A DNA stretch of 32,332 nucleotides from Gammaproteobacteria bacterium. GTDB taxonomy: Bacteria > Pseudomonadota > Gammaproteobacteria > Steroidobacterales > Steroidobacteraceae. The DNA lies in assembly GCA_025355165.1 (NCBI GenBank), contig JANYAD010000100.1, forward strand, positions 1 through 32,332, read 5' to 3'. The translations under genes were made by a program, and so were the position numbers. This document shows positions 16,458-24,180 of the stretch, in pieces. A model generated the notes under the pieces. It did no database searches and was not told the origin of the DNA. It saw nothing but the letters and a program-made list of their open reading frames with translations. Position 1 is the stretch's first letter; the number at the start of each line of letters is the position of its first letter.

Positions 16458-17564
16458 ATGGAACCCACCCCCTGCAGAAAAGGCCACACCGAGCCGCGTA
16501 ATCGTTTCAATCAGTGCGTTGTCTGCTTGCGCGAGTCGCGCAGCGCGTACAAAAAATCACACCTGACAAAGCAGCGCGAACGTATCGCGCCGCCGCCCGC
16601 CGCGGCACCAGCACCGCGGCACTCGCCGCCAGCCCCGCGCTCGTTCCTCGCCGTCGCCCGGGAATACTTCACCACGCAAGACGACATCGCCGAGTCGACC
16701 GCTAAGAAGCGCGAGTACCTTCTTGAACAGCTGCAAGCTCTGCACGATGTACCCATCGGTGAGCTGACAACGCCAGGTATCGTCCGGGCGCTCAACGCCA
16801 TCGCGGCGAAGAGTGACCGGCGCGAGACCGCGCACCGCTGCGGCATGCTGGTGGGCCGTGTGACTAGGTTCGCCGTGAACCACGGCTACGCGGCGGTCAA
16901 CGTGTTGCCGATGGGCCAGCTGCGCGGAGCGCTCAAGCCGGTCAAGACCGACTCACACGCCGCGATCACCGACCCGAAGCGCTTCGGCAAGCTCCTCAAG
17001 TTCATCGATCTCTACTTCGATTTCGCCGGTAGCCGCTCGCAGCCCGGCGTGCGCTGGGCTATGCGGCTCGCGCCGCTCGTGTTCATGCGCCCGGGAGAAC
17101 TTCGCCAGATGGAATGGGCCGAAGTGAATCTCGACAAAGCAGAGTGGACGATACCGGCCGAGAAAATGAAGATGCGCCGACCGCACATCGTACCGCTAGC
17201 AAAGCAAGCGCTGGCTATCCTGCGGGCCGCGTACAAGGTGACGGGCGCCGACCGGTACGTGTTCAGAACTAGACGGCTCGACGAAGCGCTCTCTGAGAAT
17301 GGATTTCGCGAGGCGCTCAACACGGTACTGGGCGCGATGGGAGAACCCCGCGGCGCCCACACGATGCACGGCTATCGCAGCTCGGCATCGACGCTGCTCA
17401 ACGGCGAGCTGGGCATCGACTCTGCGCTAATCGAGCTGCAGCTCGCCCACGCGAAGGCCGACAAAGTGGCGGGCATCTACGACCGCTCGCAGCGGCTGCC
17501 GGAGCGTAGAGCGATGATGCAGAAATGGGCGACCTATTTGGATTCACTCAAAGGGAATAAGTGA
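16458..17564 (+). CDS. int: P4-type tyrosine integrase with N-terminal zinc-finger-like motif
   Basis: This site-specific recombinase probably inserts and excises the island at tRNA-Leu. In the catalytic domain the residues are in order: R211 (MRPGEL), a lysine in EKMKMRRPH, H304-x-x-R307 (HGYR), H331 (QLAHA) and the nucleophile Y341 (AGIYDRS), as in P4-family integrases. A SAM-like core-binding domain covers about 60-165. The usual N-terminal arm-binding domain of P4 integrases is not seen. Instead the start has C6-x3-H10-x9-C20-x2-C23, a probable zinc-binding motif, then an Ala/Pro linker. ATG 16458 is chosen because GGGAG lies just upstream; a TTG at 16434 is possible. The product is 368 residues. 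Its TGA overlaps the ATG of a broken small frame. Confidence 0.93.
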   Translation: MEPTPCRKGHTEPRNRFNQCVVCLRESRSAYKKSHLTKQRERIAPPPAAAPAPRHSPPAPRSFLAVAREYFTTQDDIAESTAKKREYLLEQLQALHDVPIGELTTPGIVRALNAIAAKSDRRETAHRCGMLVGRVTRFAVNHGYAAVNVLPMGQLRGALKPVKTDSHAAITDPKRFGKLLKFIDLYFDFAGSRSQPGVRWAMRLAPLVFMRPGELRQMEWAEVNLDKAEWTIPAEKMKMRRPHIVPLAKQALAILRAAYKVTGADRYVFRTRRLDEALSENGFREALNTVLGAMGEPRGAHTMHGYRSSASTLLNGELGIDSALIELQLAHAKADKVAGIYDRSQRLPERRAMMQKWATYLDSLKGNK

Positions 17565-17695
17565 TGGGTACGTTCACTAAAATTTAAGCTGTCGGTCTGC
17601 TAGTTGCTGTCGCGACGCCGCAGAGCGCGCCCGCGTTCGCGCAGGAAAGTTCGCAGGAGCGCGAGGCGCGCTTCCATGCGTGCGAGGAGACTTAG
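17564..17695 (+). pseudogene. Remnant of a small exported protein gene, coupled to the integrase stop
   Basis: An ATG at 17564 overlaps the integrase TGA. The frame reads MGTFTKI, a TAA at 17585-17587, then AVGLLVAVATPQSAPAFA, QESSQEREARFHACEET and TAG. The second part looks like the core and Ala-x-Ala cleavage site of a signal peptide followed by a short polar mature peptide. Two in-frame stops make a functional product unlikely without restart or readthrough. I recognise no family. Confidence 0.4.
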
Positions 17696-17750
17696 CAGCG
17701 CGCGTGATTCGCCCCTTACCCGATTTGTCTTTGCTACCGCACTTTCCCGC

Positions 17751-17780
17751 TTGACAAGCAGGACTTTCTGTAACTAGATT
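17751..17780 (+). promoter_or_regulatory. Predicted sigma-70 promoter of the large secreted protein gene
   Basis: A perfect TTGACA (17751-17756) is followed after 18 nt by TAGATT (17775-17780; 4 of 6 consensus). The start site would be near 17787, leaving a short leader with AAAAGGA before the ATG at 17832. Confidence 0.55.
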
Positions 17781-17831
17781 GCGAGGAGAGAGACGGATTG
17801 AAGACGAAATTAGAACAAAAGGATCAAAGGA

Positions 17832-19778
17832 ATGACGCGCTCTTCACGGTTCACAGCTCTCTTATGCATCGCAACTTTCTCCCTGCTCGTAGATGCAGTC
17901 ATCGCGCACGAATCAACCCCCGCATCTACTTGGTCGCCGGCCAAGAAGACGGTGACTGCCATTCCCGGAATTGCTAGGACGTTTACAGTCCAACTGATCG
18001 CGACTCGCACTCTGCCCAGGCCAGTCACAGTCGTCGCGCGGGGTCTAGCCGCGAGCGTAGTGTCGATCAGCCCAGCGGAGGTAGGCCCCTTGCTAGCCGG
18101 CTCCAGCGTGACGATTACCGTTAAAGTTGATTTACCGATTGATGAGCCACTCGGCAGCGAGCTACACGGTGTTTTGCTCTTGAAGCCCGCCACCTGCGCG
18201 AAAGGGGCGCCCGCAAGTGCGTCCGAGTACTGCACTGACGATGATTCAAACATTGGCCCGGCGTTGCCACTCACCGTGGAGGCGGCGCCGTTTGCGAATA
18301 CCACTCTCTATTCCGAAATCGGGGACCCCCGCGGCATCGCTTTCGATCTCCCGACGACGGACAACGCGACGCTGCTTGGAACGAAGAGCGCGGATGGTAC
18401 CGTCGTTGAACAGACTGGGGTGCTGTTACAGCGGCCGAACCAGCCTCAGTCGTATGTAAAGCAGGACGCGCTGGGCCGGCCAACCCATGTGGTCCTCGGC
18501 GATGTCTGCACGTTGGATATCACCTACCTGGACGCCGTCAATTTTACGGTTTCCGTAACCTATGCAAATGGCCAGAAAGTTATCATACCCATGAAGCTTC
18601 CTGAGGCAGCGCCTGCGAACGGGGCTAAATCCTCGGTCGCCGCACGACGCGTGCTTGCGGCTAGCGGTGGATTCACCGCCCCGACCGACGGTACGCTCGA
18701 TGTGTCTGTGACCGACACCTTGGGCCCCGTGAGCGGGGCGACCGTGATAGCAGATATCGTGTTGAATGATCCCCTCGGCGCCAGTGGGTTCCACCTTCCG
18801 CTTGACGAAGCGAGCCCGGGACATTACACGGGGCGCTTTGCATCCATTGCAAATCCGGTCCTTCCACCTGGTTGGGTGAGTGATTGCTCCAGCTGGGCCG
18901 AGAATGCCGAGGCGATTTGCTCTGCCATAGGAAATTCGATTAATTATTGGGCTACTAATGGATGTGGTCAGCTAGCTGCATTGGGACCCCCGCTTGCCGC
19001 GCAGCTTTGCGAAGCAGCGTTCCTTGGACTCAAGAGTGCATGCGGTGCAACCGCGTATACAAAGTACAATGGCGGTGAATTCATGTGTACCGTGATTGAG
19101 AAAGTATGGGATTTTTACTCGCCGTCGGGCTTAAAGTTTACGGCCACCGCTTCAAGTGCGAATCGGACGGGCATGAACACAACCACGGCTGCTGCTGGGA
19201 CTACTTTTGTGCCACTGCCCATTGTGCTTCCACCGCCCGACTGCACAACATATACGCCAGATACGGGGTCGTTTCCGATCACGTGGACGATGACGGATAA
19301 TTGGACGTATCCCTTGAGCAACACGAGCGCGCAAGCGACCTATACGCAATCGATGCCCGATCCTGTGGTCTACCTAGGAGATCTTGGCCTAAACATCGCC
19401 AGTGGATTTCAGAGCTGCAATGGCGCGTTTAAGCCCGCTCATAGCCAATGGATACAGCAGCCGACATCGACGAACGTCTTTACATACACATGGACTGCTT
19501 CACTTGATGCCTCAGGGACGCTGACTATCACCGAAGCAGGGATTTCCAACACCGTACCTCTTGGCTTCTATGTTGGCGATACGGTCACCTCGTATTCCGC
19601 GATGGAGAACGCTACGTGGACATTCAACATACCCACCGGGGTCTACAACATTACCCAGACGGACAGCCAGTCGATCACTTTCATTGACAGCTCCGGTAAT
19701 ACCGTCATTGGAAGTGAAACCGGTTCTGGTGGCACGAGTGGCACCGTGCCTGTGATACCGGCTTCGACGCCACCTTGA
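17832..19778 (+). CDS. Large secreted protein of unknown function
   Basis: I do not recognise this 648-residue protein. It has a signal peptide (hydrophobic core FTALLCIATFSLLVDAVIA, cleavage near residue 25). A beta-rich Ig-like region follows at about 30-160 (TFTVQLIATRTLPRPVTVV, SSVTITVKVDLP), then two further beta-rich segments, the second (about 275-335) resembling an Ig/filamin-like repeat (GTLDVSVTDTLGPVSGATV). A cysteine-containing middle at about 345-420 has eight or so cysteines, compatible with disulfides. The Thr/Ser-rich beta C-terminal half ends in a Gly/Ser/Thr/Pro tail. There is no obvious catalytic motif and no membrane anchor after the signal. It has its own promoter and a Shine-Dalgarno, suggesting expressed cargo. 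An adhesin-like or surface role is a guess. Confidence 0.75.
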   Translation: MTRSSRFTALLCIATFSLLVDAVIAHESTPASTWSPAKKTVTAIPGIARTFTVQLIATRTLPRPVTVVARGLAASVVSISPAEVGPLLAGSSVTITVKVDLPIDEPLGSELHGVLLLKPATCAKGAPASASEYCTDDDSNIGPALPLTVEAAPFANTTLYSEIGDPRGIAFDLPTTDNATLLGTKSADGTVVEQTGVLLQRPNQPQSYVKQDALGRPTHVVLGDVCTLDITYLDAVNFTVSVTYANGQKVIIPMKLPEAAPANGAKSSVAARRVLAASGGFTAPTDGTLDVSVTDTLGPVSGATVIADIVLNDPLGASGFHLPLDEASPGHYTGRFASIANPVLPPGWVSDCSSWAENAEAICSAIGNSINYWATNGCGQLAALGPPLAAQLCEAAFLGLKSACGATAYTKYNGGEFMCTVIEKVWDFYSPSGLKFTATASSANRTGMNTTTAAAGTTFVPLPIVLPPPDCTTYTPDTGSFPITWTMTDNWTYPLSNTSAQATYTQSMPDPVVYLGDLGLNIASGFQSCNGAFKPAHSQWIQQPTSTNVFTYTWTASLDASGTLTITEAGISNTVPLGFYVGDTVTSYSAMENATWTFNIPTGVYNITQTDSQSITFIDSSGNTVIGSETGSGGTSGTVPVIPASTPP

Positions 19779-19795
19779 ATATCTTTCTCCGAGTA

Positions 19796-19819
19796 GGTGA
19801 GGGCCTTGCGGTCCTCACC
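19796..19819 (+). terminator. Strong hairpin after the secreted protein gene
   Basis: The 10-bp stem GGTGAGGGCC/GGTCCTCACC (one G-T pair) closes a TTGC loop 18 bp after the stop. There is no T-run on either side, so it may be a weak or Rho-assisted terminator, or part of the adjacent transposase remnant. Confidence 0.35.
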
Positions 19820-19955
19820 CCTCACAGACCCGCACGTCCGCAACTGACGCATGCGGCCTTCCGTGCCTCAAGATCATCTTGATCACCCGCTCCTCCTCGA
19901 CGAAGGCGATGATCTTCCCCTCGGCGCCGCACCGCTCGCACGGTGACACCTCCAT
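19815..19955 (-). pseudogene. C-terminal fragment of an IS91/IS801-type transposase
   Basis: The frame from 19955 reads MEVSPCERCGAEGKIIAFVE, then EERVIKMILRHGRP, and stops at 19815. This matches the zinc-like C-terminal end of IS91/IS801-type transposases (CPxCGG-x-MRIIAFIED-xxVIxxILxHLGL). Upstream on the same strand, in another frame, RWVQRLKRG resembles the preceding segment, which implies a frameshift. Only about 50 codons survive, with no catalytic part. Assignment is from motif memory, without a search. Confidence 0.5.
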
Positions 19956-20481
19956 CCTGAACACCCCGCTTCAACCGCTGGACCCAGTGCGTCGAGCCCA
20001 CCGCTCGGATGATTAGTTTACGGGAGGAGGGGAATGACGGCTTTATTCAGTTGATTTCGGGACTAACGTTGCCCGAGTTTGGCCGTATTCGGCCTCCAAG
20101 CAGGCGGACTTCGACGACCAATGATAGCCCCAATACTGGAGCAGTCTTCCCCCACCCCCTTGTTGTCGCTGAACGTAAGTCGCCAAGTCCCGCGCATCGC
20201 GGTCTCGATCTTCGCCATTTGATTCACCGCGTTCGGGATCGCAGAGGTCGGTAGCCTCGCAGTGGAGGCGCGCCACGCGACCGTGCACTTGTTTGTGCGC
20301 GCCCGCGCTACGACATTGTTCGCGGCAGCCGCTCCGCCCACCGCCGCCAGGCGCCGCTTAGGGCTGCGAACCTCCGCAATGTCGGCACTCTAATCGCTGA
20401 TCGGAGCCGCCGGGATTTTGACTAAACCATCGAAAATAATGAGTCAATTTGTCCCGGGAAGGAAGACGGAAGGTCAAAGCA
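19956..20481. other. Stretch of about 525 bp without a supportable gene
   Basis: No frame in this stretch looks like a known protein. A minus-strand frame of 92 codons (20341-20063) contains MAKIETAMRGTWRLTFSDNKG but has no clear start signal or family. The interval probably holds debris of the transposon insertion to its left. Confidence 0.4.
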
Positions 20482-20506
20482 AAACCCCGGATCCGTATTG
20501 GGGTTT
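20482..20506 (-). terminator. Rho-independent terminator of the serine recombinase gene
   Basis: Read on the minus strand, AAACCCC (20506-20500) pairs with GGGGTTT (20488-20482) across an 11-nt loop and runs on into TTTTGCTTT. It begins 3 bp after the recombinase stop codon. Confidence 0.55.
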
Positions 20507-20509
20507 CGA

Positions 20510-21265
20510 CTATTGGTCCATAGGTCGGGATGCTCCGGCGTGGCGCCGGCCTGCCAGGATCCAGCTGCTACGGGCTACGCCGGCGAGCAGCCGGCGCTCG
20601 ACGTTGATTACGGCGGCCGCCGTCCACTGCTTGCCGCGGAGGGTTACGAAGCCCTGGTCGTTGAGCCAGCTCGCGACACAGCGCAGCGTGGTGCAGCCGC
20701 CCTCAGCTCGCGCCCGCTCGATCTGCGGTGCCATGTCCGCCGCATGCTTCTGCACCTTGCCCAGCAGCGCCGCGCGCCCCTTGACGCCCGCCGCGACCGC
20801 GTAGGCCGTCAGGTCGCGAGGTGTGCCGAGCGGTAGCCCGCGCGCCCTGCGCGCCGCCAGCGCCGCCTTCGTACGCGCCGAGATAGTCTCTCGCTCGTGC
20901 TGGGCGACGGTCGCGAGTACGCCCAGCATCAGCGTGGTGACCTCCGGCATGTCGAGCGCTATGAACTTCACGCCGGCATTGTGGAGCTTGAACAGGAACT
21001 CGGCGTTGCGGCTCAGCCGGTCCAGCTTCGCTGTGATCAGCGTCGAGCGCGTCTGCCGACAATGGAGTAGCGCGGCCTCCAGCTGCGGTCGGTCATCAGT
21101 CTTGCCGCTCTCGACCTCGACGTACTGCGCCAGCTCGACACCGCCGCTGGCCGCGAGGTGCTGCGCGATCACTGCCTGCTGGCTCTCCAAACCTAAACCG
21201 CTTGCGCCCTGTTTCAAAGTGGACACGCGGATGTAGCTGACGAACTTCTGCTTGGCCGGGCTCAT
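20510..21265 (-). CDS. Serine recombinase (resolvase/invertase family)
   Basis: The 251-residue protein has an N-terminal resolvase catalytic domain (about 7-145) with the nucleophile in YIRVST (S15), ESQQ (27-30), the active-site motif LDRLSRN (81-87) and the E-helix ARTKAALAARRARG (130-143). A C-terminal part (about 145-245) has a helix-turn-helix-like region ending TAAAVINVERRLLAGVARSS, much shorter than in large phage integrases. It could resolve or invert DNA within the island, or be left from another element; no res/dif-like site was identified. A terminator follows directly. The upstream HNH gene carries a related C-terminal region, so the two may share a history. Confidence 0.9.
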   Translation of the reverse strand: MSPAKQKFVSYIRVSTLKQGASGLGLESQQAVIAQHLAASGGVELAQYVEVESGKTDDRPQLEAALLHCRQTRSTLITAKLDRLSRNAEFLFKLHNAGVKFIALDMPEVTTLMLGVLATVAQHERETISARTKAALAARRARGLPLGTPRDLTAYAVAAGVKGRAALLGKVQKHAADMAPQIERARAEGGCTTLRCVASWLNDQGFVTLRGKQWTAAAVINVERRLLAGVARSSWILAGRRHAGASRPMDQ

Positions 21266-21330
21266 GTTCGATGTACCTCATGGAACGTTGAGGCAGATCA
21301 TACAGTGCCCGGAGCCTTCAATTAGCGGAA

Positions 21331-21771
21331 CTACGTCACAGATAAGGGTTGTTGCAGTGCGCTACGACTAGTTGCCAATATCCGTCTGATCGACTGCGCC
21401 GCGTACGTGCGGCCGTGGGCGTTCAGGTGTCCGGCAGCAGCCAGCTCGGCGGCGATGGCGCGTAGCGACAGGCCGCGAGCGTGCGCCGCCCAGGCGGCCT
21501 TGACGGCTGGCGCCGACGCCATGAGCCGCTCTGTCTTCACCCAGTTCGGGTTACCCGCATACACGCCCCTGGCCCTGGCGGCGGCTAACCCGTTTTTTAT
21601 TAGCGTGCTGATGTTCGCCGGCCGCCTGATGTCGTGCAGCAGCCCGTGGTGTGTGCCGCAGACGGTCAGGATGTTGGTAGGCTCGTCGCCTCCACCCTCT
21701 GACCTGGGCCGAACGTGGTGGTGCTCGATACCATCCTCAGTACCACAGAATACGCAAAAATTTAGGAACAT
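21331..21771 (-). CDS. HNH endonuclease fused to a serine-recombinase-type DNA-binding tail
   Basis: Residues 1-50 form an HNH domain: C6-x2-C9, HHH at 17-19, N33, and C38 with H41/H42 and H46. Residues 55-140 do not look like a nuclease but match the C-terminal segment of serine recombinases: the basic E-helix (IKNGLAAARARGVYAGNPN), then a helical HTH region (LSLRAIAAELAAAGHLNA) and SIRRILATS. The neighbouring recombinase has the same order (TKAALAARRARGLPLGTPR ... TAAAVINVERRLL). The combination suggests a nuclease guided by a recombinase-derived DNA-binding module. GAGGG precedes the ATG. Target and role are unknown; homing or phage-defence functions are possible. Confidence 0.85.
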   Translation of the reverse strand: MFLNFCVFCGTEDGIEHHHVRPRSEGGGDEPTNILTVCGTHHGLLHDIRRPANISTLIKNGLAAARARGVYAGNPNWVKTERLMASAPAVKAAWAAHARGLSLRAIAAELAAAGHLNAHGRTYAAQSIRRILATSRSALQQPLSVT

Positions 21772-21912
21772 GACGCCCTCGGTGTTTCATAGGCAGCGGC
21801 TCGACGGAGAGCTGCGAAGCGTCCGTGTCGGGGCGACACACGGCGGGGCACCTATTTTCGCTGCGATGAAATCAGCGGCGGCCGGCTAGGCCAGAGCGGT
21901 TGGCTTGGTTAT

Positions 21913-22284
21913 TTACGCAGCGCGCGACTTCGATTTCTTCGTCGCTGATTTCTTCGGCGCACGCTTCGGTACGGCAACCTCTTCTAGCGGCCCGAACTCG
22001 CCGTCGGGCTTAGCGAACCAGGCCGAGCTGGCGCGCGTGTCGACCACAATAAAATTACCGACCCGCGTAACTGGGTACAGCCCATCACCCAGCTCCGTCT
22101 CGCACGCGACCTGCGCCTCGCCTTGAGCGAAGTCGCCGATCCCTACCAGCCCCGAACCTATGCTGACGTCGCCTACGTATTCGTGCCGGAAGCGTGTTAC
22201 CAGCGACGCATAGAACTCGTCGTCCAGCTTCGTCGCGTTCTCTGGCGCAGGGTTGATGTCTATCGTGTCTATCGTGTAGCTCAT
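21913..22284 (-). CDS. Unknown small protein with basic C-terminal tail
   Basis: I do not recognise this protein of about 123 residues. It starts MSYTIDTIDINPAPENATKL. The middle is moderately hydrophobic (VGDVSIGSGLVGIGDF; YPVTRVGNFIVVDTRASSAW), and the tail is strongly basic (PKRAPKKSATKKSKSRAA), suggesting nucleic-acid contact. The ATG at 22284 is chosen because AGGAG lies just upstream. The frame is open to 22347, but the extra part (DHSQEHLHDHTHEE) is low-complexity and would overlap the upstream gene. It lies 59 bp after the 496-residue gene and is probably the last gene of that operon. Confidence 0.7.
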   Translation of the reverse strand: MSYTIDTIDINPAPENATKLDDEFYASLVTRFRHEYVGDVSIGSGLVGIGDFAQGEAQVACETELGDGLYPVTRVGNFIVVDTRASSAWFAKPDGEFGPLEEVAVPKRAPKKSATKKSKSRAA

Positions 22285-22343
22285 CTGAATCTCCTCGTGT
22301 GTATGGTCATGTAAATGTTCCTGTGAATGGTCTGGCGGCGCGG

Positions 22344-23834
22344 TCACTGGACGCCTCGCTTCGACACCAAAACGCCGGCAAGTAGCTCATCGACGCTGAA
22401 CCTGTTACGTTCACACCAGGGCCCGACCCATGCGGCCTCGGGCGGCGTCTCGCTCTTTAAAATTTCAACCCTTCTCATAGCCTTGAGCGCCGATACTTCT
22501 GCTTTCGCTATCTTCGCGTCTCGCGTCTTCTGTGCGATACGCTCGTCCAAAACGCGCAAGGTCTCTTCCACGTTATGGCCGTCCTCTCGCGCCTTCCGCT
22601 GTAGGTACCGCGCCGCCGTCTCTACGTACCGGTTGTCGGCCTGCTGCACGCGCTTGTCGAAGCTAGTCTCTGACATCTGGATTCGCTCTGCGTAGGTAGC
22701 CTTGCGCCCGCCGCCCGACATCTCGCGCATCTCTGCCGTGTCGAACGTGGCGCGCCGTTCGTAGTCCCCTACCAGCCTCCCTATCTTTTTTGCTTGCGCG
22801 TACGAGCGCATCGCGTTCTCATTGATATCGTCGCCACTGATCTCTGGAGCGTTGAGCCCAGACAGCATATCCATCGCCCCGTTGTGTATAGCCGCGGTGC
22901 GCAGGTTCATGTCCGTCGGCGCGGCGTCTTTGTACCTGCCTCTTTTTTCCATTTCATCGGCCTGGGGCGCCGAGCTTTCGGTTGACGTGTTCGTTATCTG
23001 CGTTAAGGTCTCGTCCGGGGCCAGATCTGGCTCCGCCGTTGCCGGCGCCACATAATCCTGAGAGGCCACCGTGAGCAGCCTCTCTGCCATCTCGTCTAGT
23101 CGCCCGCGTATCTCTCTTATTTTTGGTTCTCCCGCGCCGGTGCGCGCGGCGATGTCTCCGGCCCTCAGCCGGGGGTCGGCGATGATCTCCCGAACGACAT
23201 TTTTATGTCTCGTCTTCTTCAGTGTGAGCATGTACTCGGTGACCGCCTCCAGGAGCCACGTGTTCTCTGCCTCATCTAGCCGTACCCTATAGTCCAGCGC
23301 CGCCCGCTCCGCTCTCTTTCTCTCTTTCCGCTCGATCTCTCGCGAAGGTTCTGTAGACCAGGCATCACCAAAGTCGGTATGCCGGTCAAGGTCGTAGACC
23401 TGCTCTGACGGTAGCGGCTTGAACGTCCCGCCCACCCCGCCGCCCGTGAACTCCGTGGCCTTAATAAATGCCTGCCGCTCGGCGTCTAGGGCGCGGAAGA
23501 TCAGCGCTCTGACCGCCTCCGTCATAGGCTCGCGCCAGAACTTGCCGCTCTCGATGTAGTTCCGGTGCACGATGATCCACGCCGCCCACGCCGTAGGGTC
23601 TACGTTGTAGAGCGTGATGTTGCCGAACGTTTTAGGGTTTAGCCTGAGACGTGTCGCGTACGGGAAGATTGCGTCGATCATTAACAGGCGCGCCGTCGCG
23701 CCGTCTACAACAGCGGGTTTCGCCTCGTCCCCGCGCAGTTTGTTGAAGTGTATATTTTCGGGTATTTTCTCCTTGGTCAGGCCCTCGACTAGCGTTCTTA
23801 CGTATTCCCACGTCTCGATGGTGGCGTTGCTCAT
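22344..23834 (-). CDS. Unknown 496-residue protein with a predicted HTH segment
   Basis: No family is recognised. The N-terminal 130 residues look like a folded helical domain (TARLLMIDAIFPYATRLRLN; DPTAWAAWIIVHRNYIESGKFW). A highly charged helix follows (REIERKERKRAERAALDYRV, 165-184). Residues about 185-255 resemble sigma-factor region 4 or a similar HTH (DEAENTWLLEAVTEYML ... AGDIAARTGAGEPKIREIRG). The second half is charged and mostly helical with coiled-coil character (DERIAQKTRDAKIAKAEVSALKAM). The ATG overlaps the TGA of the 61-residue gene upstream (ATGA), so translation is coupled. A regulatory or replication-associated role within the element is possible but unproven. Confidence 0.75.
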   Translation of the reverse strand: MSNATIETWEYVRTLVEGLTKEKIPENIHFNKLRGDEAKPAVVDGATARLLMIDAIFPYATRLRLNPKTFGNITLYNVDPTAWAAWIIVHRNYIESGKFWREPMTEAVRALIFRALDAERQAFIKATEFTGGGVGGTFKPLPSEQVYDLDRHTDFGDAWSTEPSREIERKERKRAERAALDYRVRLDEAENTWLLEAVTEYMLTLKKTRHKNVVREIIADPRLRAGDIAARTGAGEPKIREIRGRLDEMAERLLTVASQDYVAPATAEPDLAPDETLTQITNTSTESSAPQADEMEKRGRYKDAAPTDMNLRTAAIHNGAMDMLSGLNAPEISGDDINENAMRSYAQAKKIGRLVGDYERRATFDTAEMREMSGGGRKATYAERIQMSETSFDKRVQQADNRYVETAARYLQRKAREDGHNVEETLRVLDERIAQKTRDAKIAKAEVSALKAMRRVEILKSETPPEAAWVGPWCERNRFSVDELLAGVLVSKRGVQ

Positions 23835-24016
23835 GGCGCACCCCGCTTTGCCAGCGCCGCTTCAACCGCGTCGTAGCAGGGCTGCCACATATTTTCAGGC
23901 AGAACAACGGTATTCATCACACCAAAAAAACCTAATATCTCAACCGCGGACGCTCGGTCGACCTTCTCTAATTTTCGTATTACATCGTTTAGCTCACGCT
24001 TCGTGACGGCGCTCAT
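23831..24016 (-). CDS. Unknown 61-residue protein, first intact gene of a coupled pair
   Basis: The protein starts MSAVTKRELNDVIRKLEKVD and ends YDAVEAALAKRGAP, probably all helical. The ATG at 24016 overlaps the TGA of the truncated frame upstream, and its own TGA overlaps the ATG of the 496-residue gene; both overlaps are ATGA. GGGAG precedes the ATG at suitable distance. No family is recognised. A small helical partner encoded directly before a large unknown protein suggests a complex or a regulator; this is inference. Confidence 0.65.
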   Translation of the reverse strand: MSAVTKRELNDVIRKLEKVDRASAVEILGFFGVMNTVVLPENMWQPCYDAVEAALAKRGAP

Positions 24017-24180
24017 GACTTTGCTCCCGCGAGCATCCGCGCCGGCAGCGCGCCGGTACGGTTGTATGTGCACTGCTCGTCCCTGTTCAGTCCCAGCCCC
24101 ACGTCTTCGTCTCGGTGCATCACCTCGGTCAGCGTCGGCGACGCTGGCAGCCCCGCCAAAATCTCCAACCATAGAGGTAG
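24013..24180 (-). pseudogene. 3' remnant of an unknown gene at the head of the minus-strand operon
   Basis: The minus frame ending at 24013 reads LEILAGLPASPTLTEVMHRD, then EDVGLGLNRDEQCTYNRTGALPARMLAGAKS. It is coupled by ATGA to the next gene, as expected of a real coding end. Further upstream the same strand is the antisense of a different gene, so the 5' part is missing. I read this as a gene cut by a recombination junction near 24180. The family is unknown. Confidence 0.45.
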
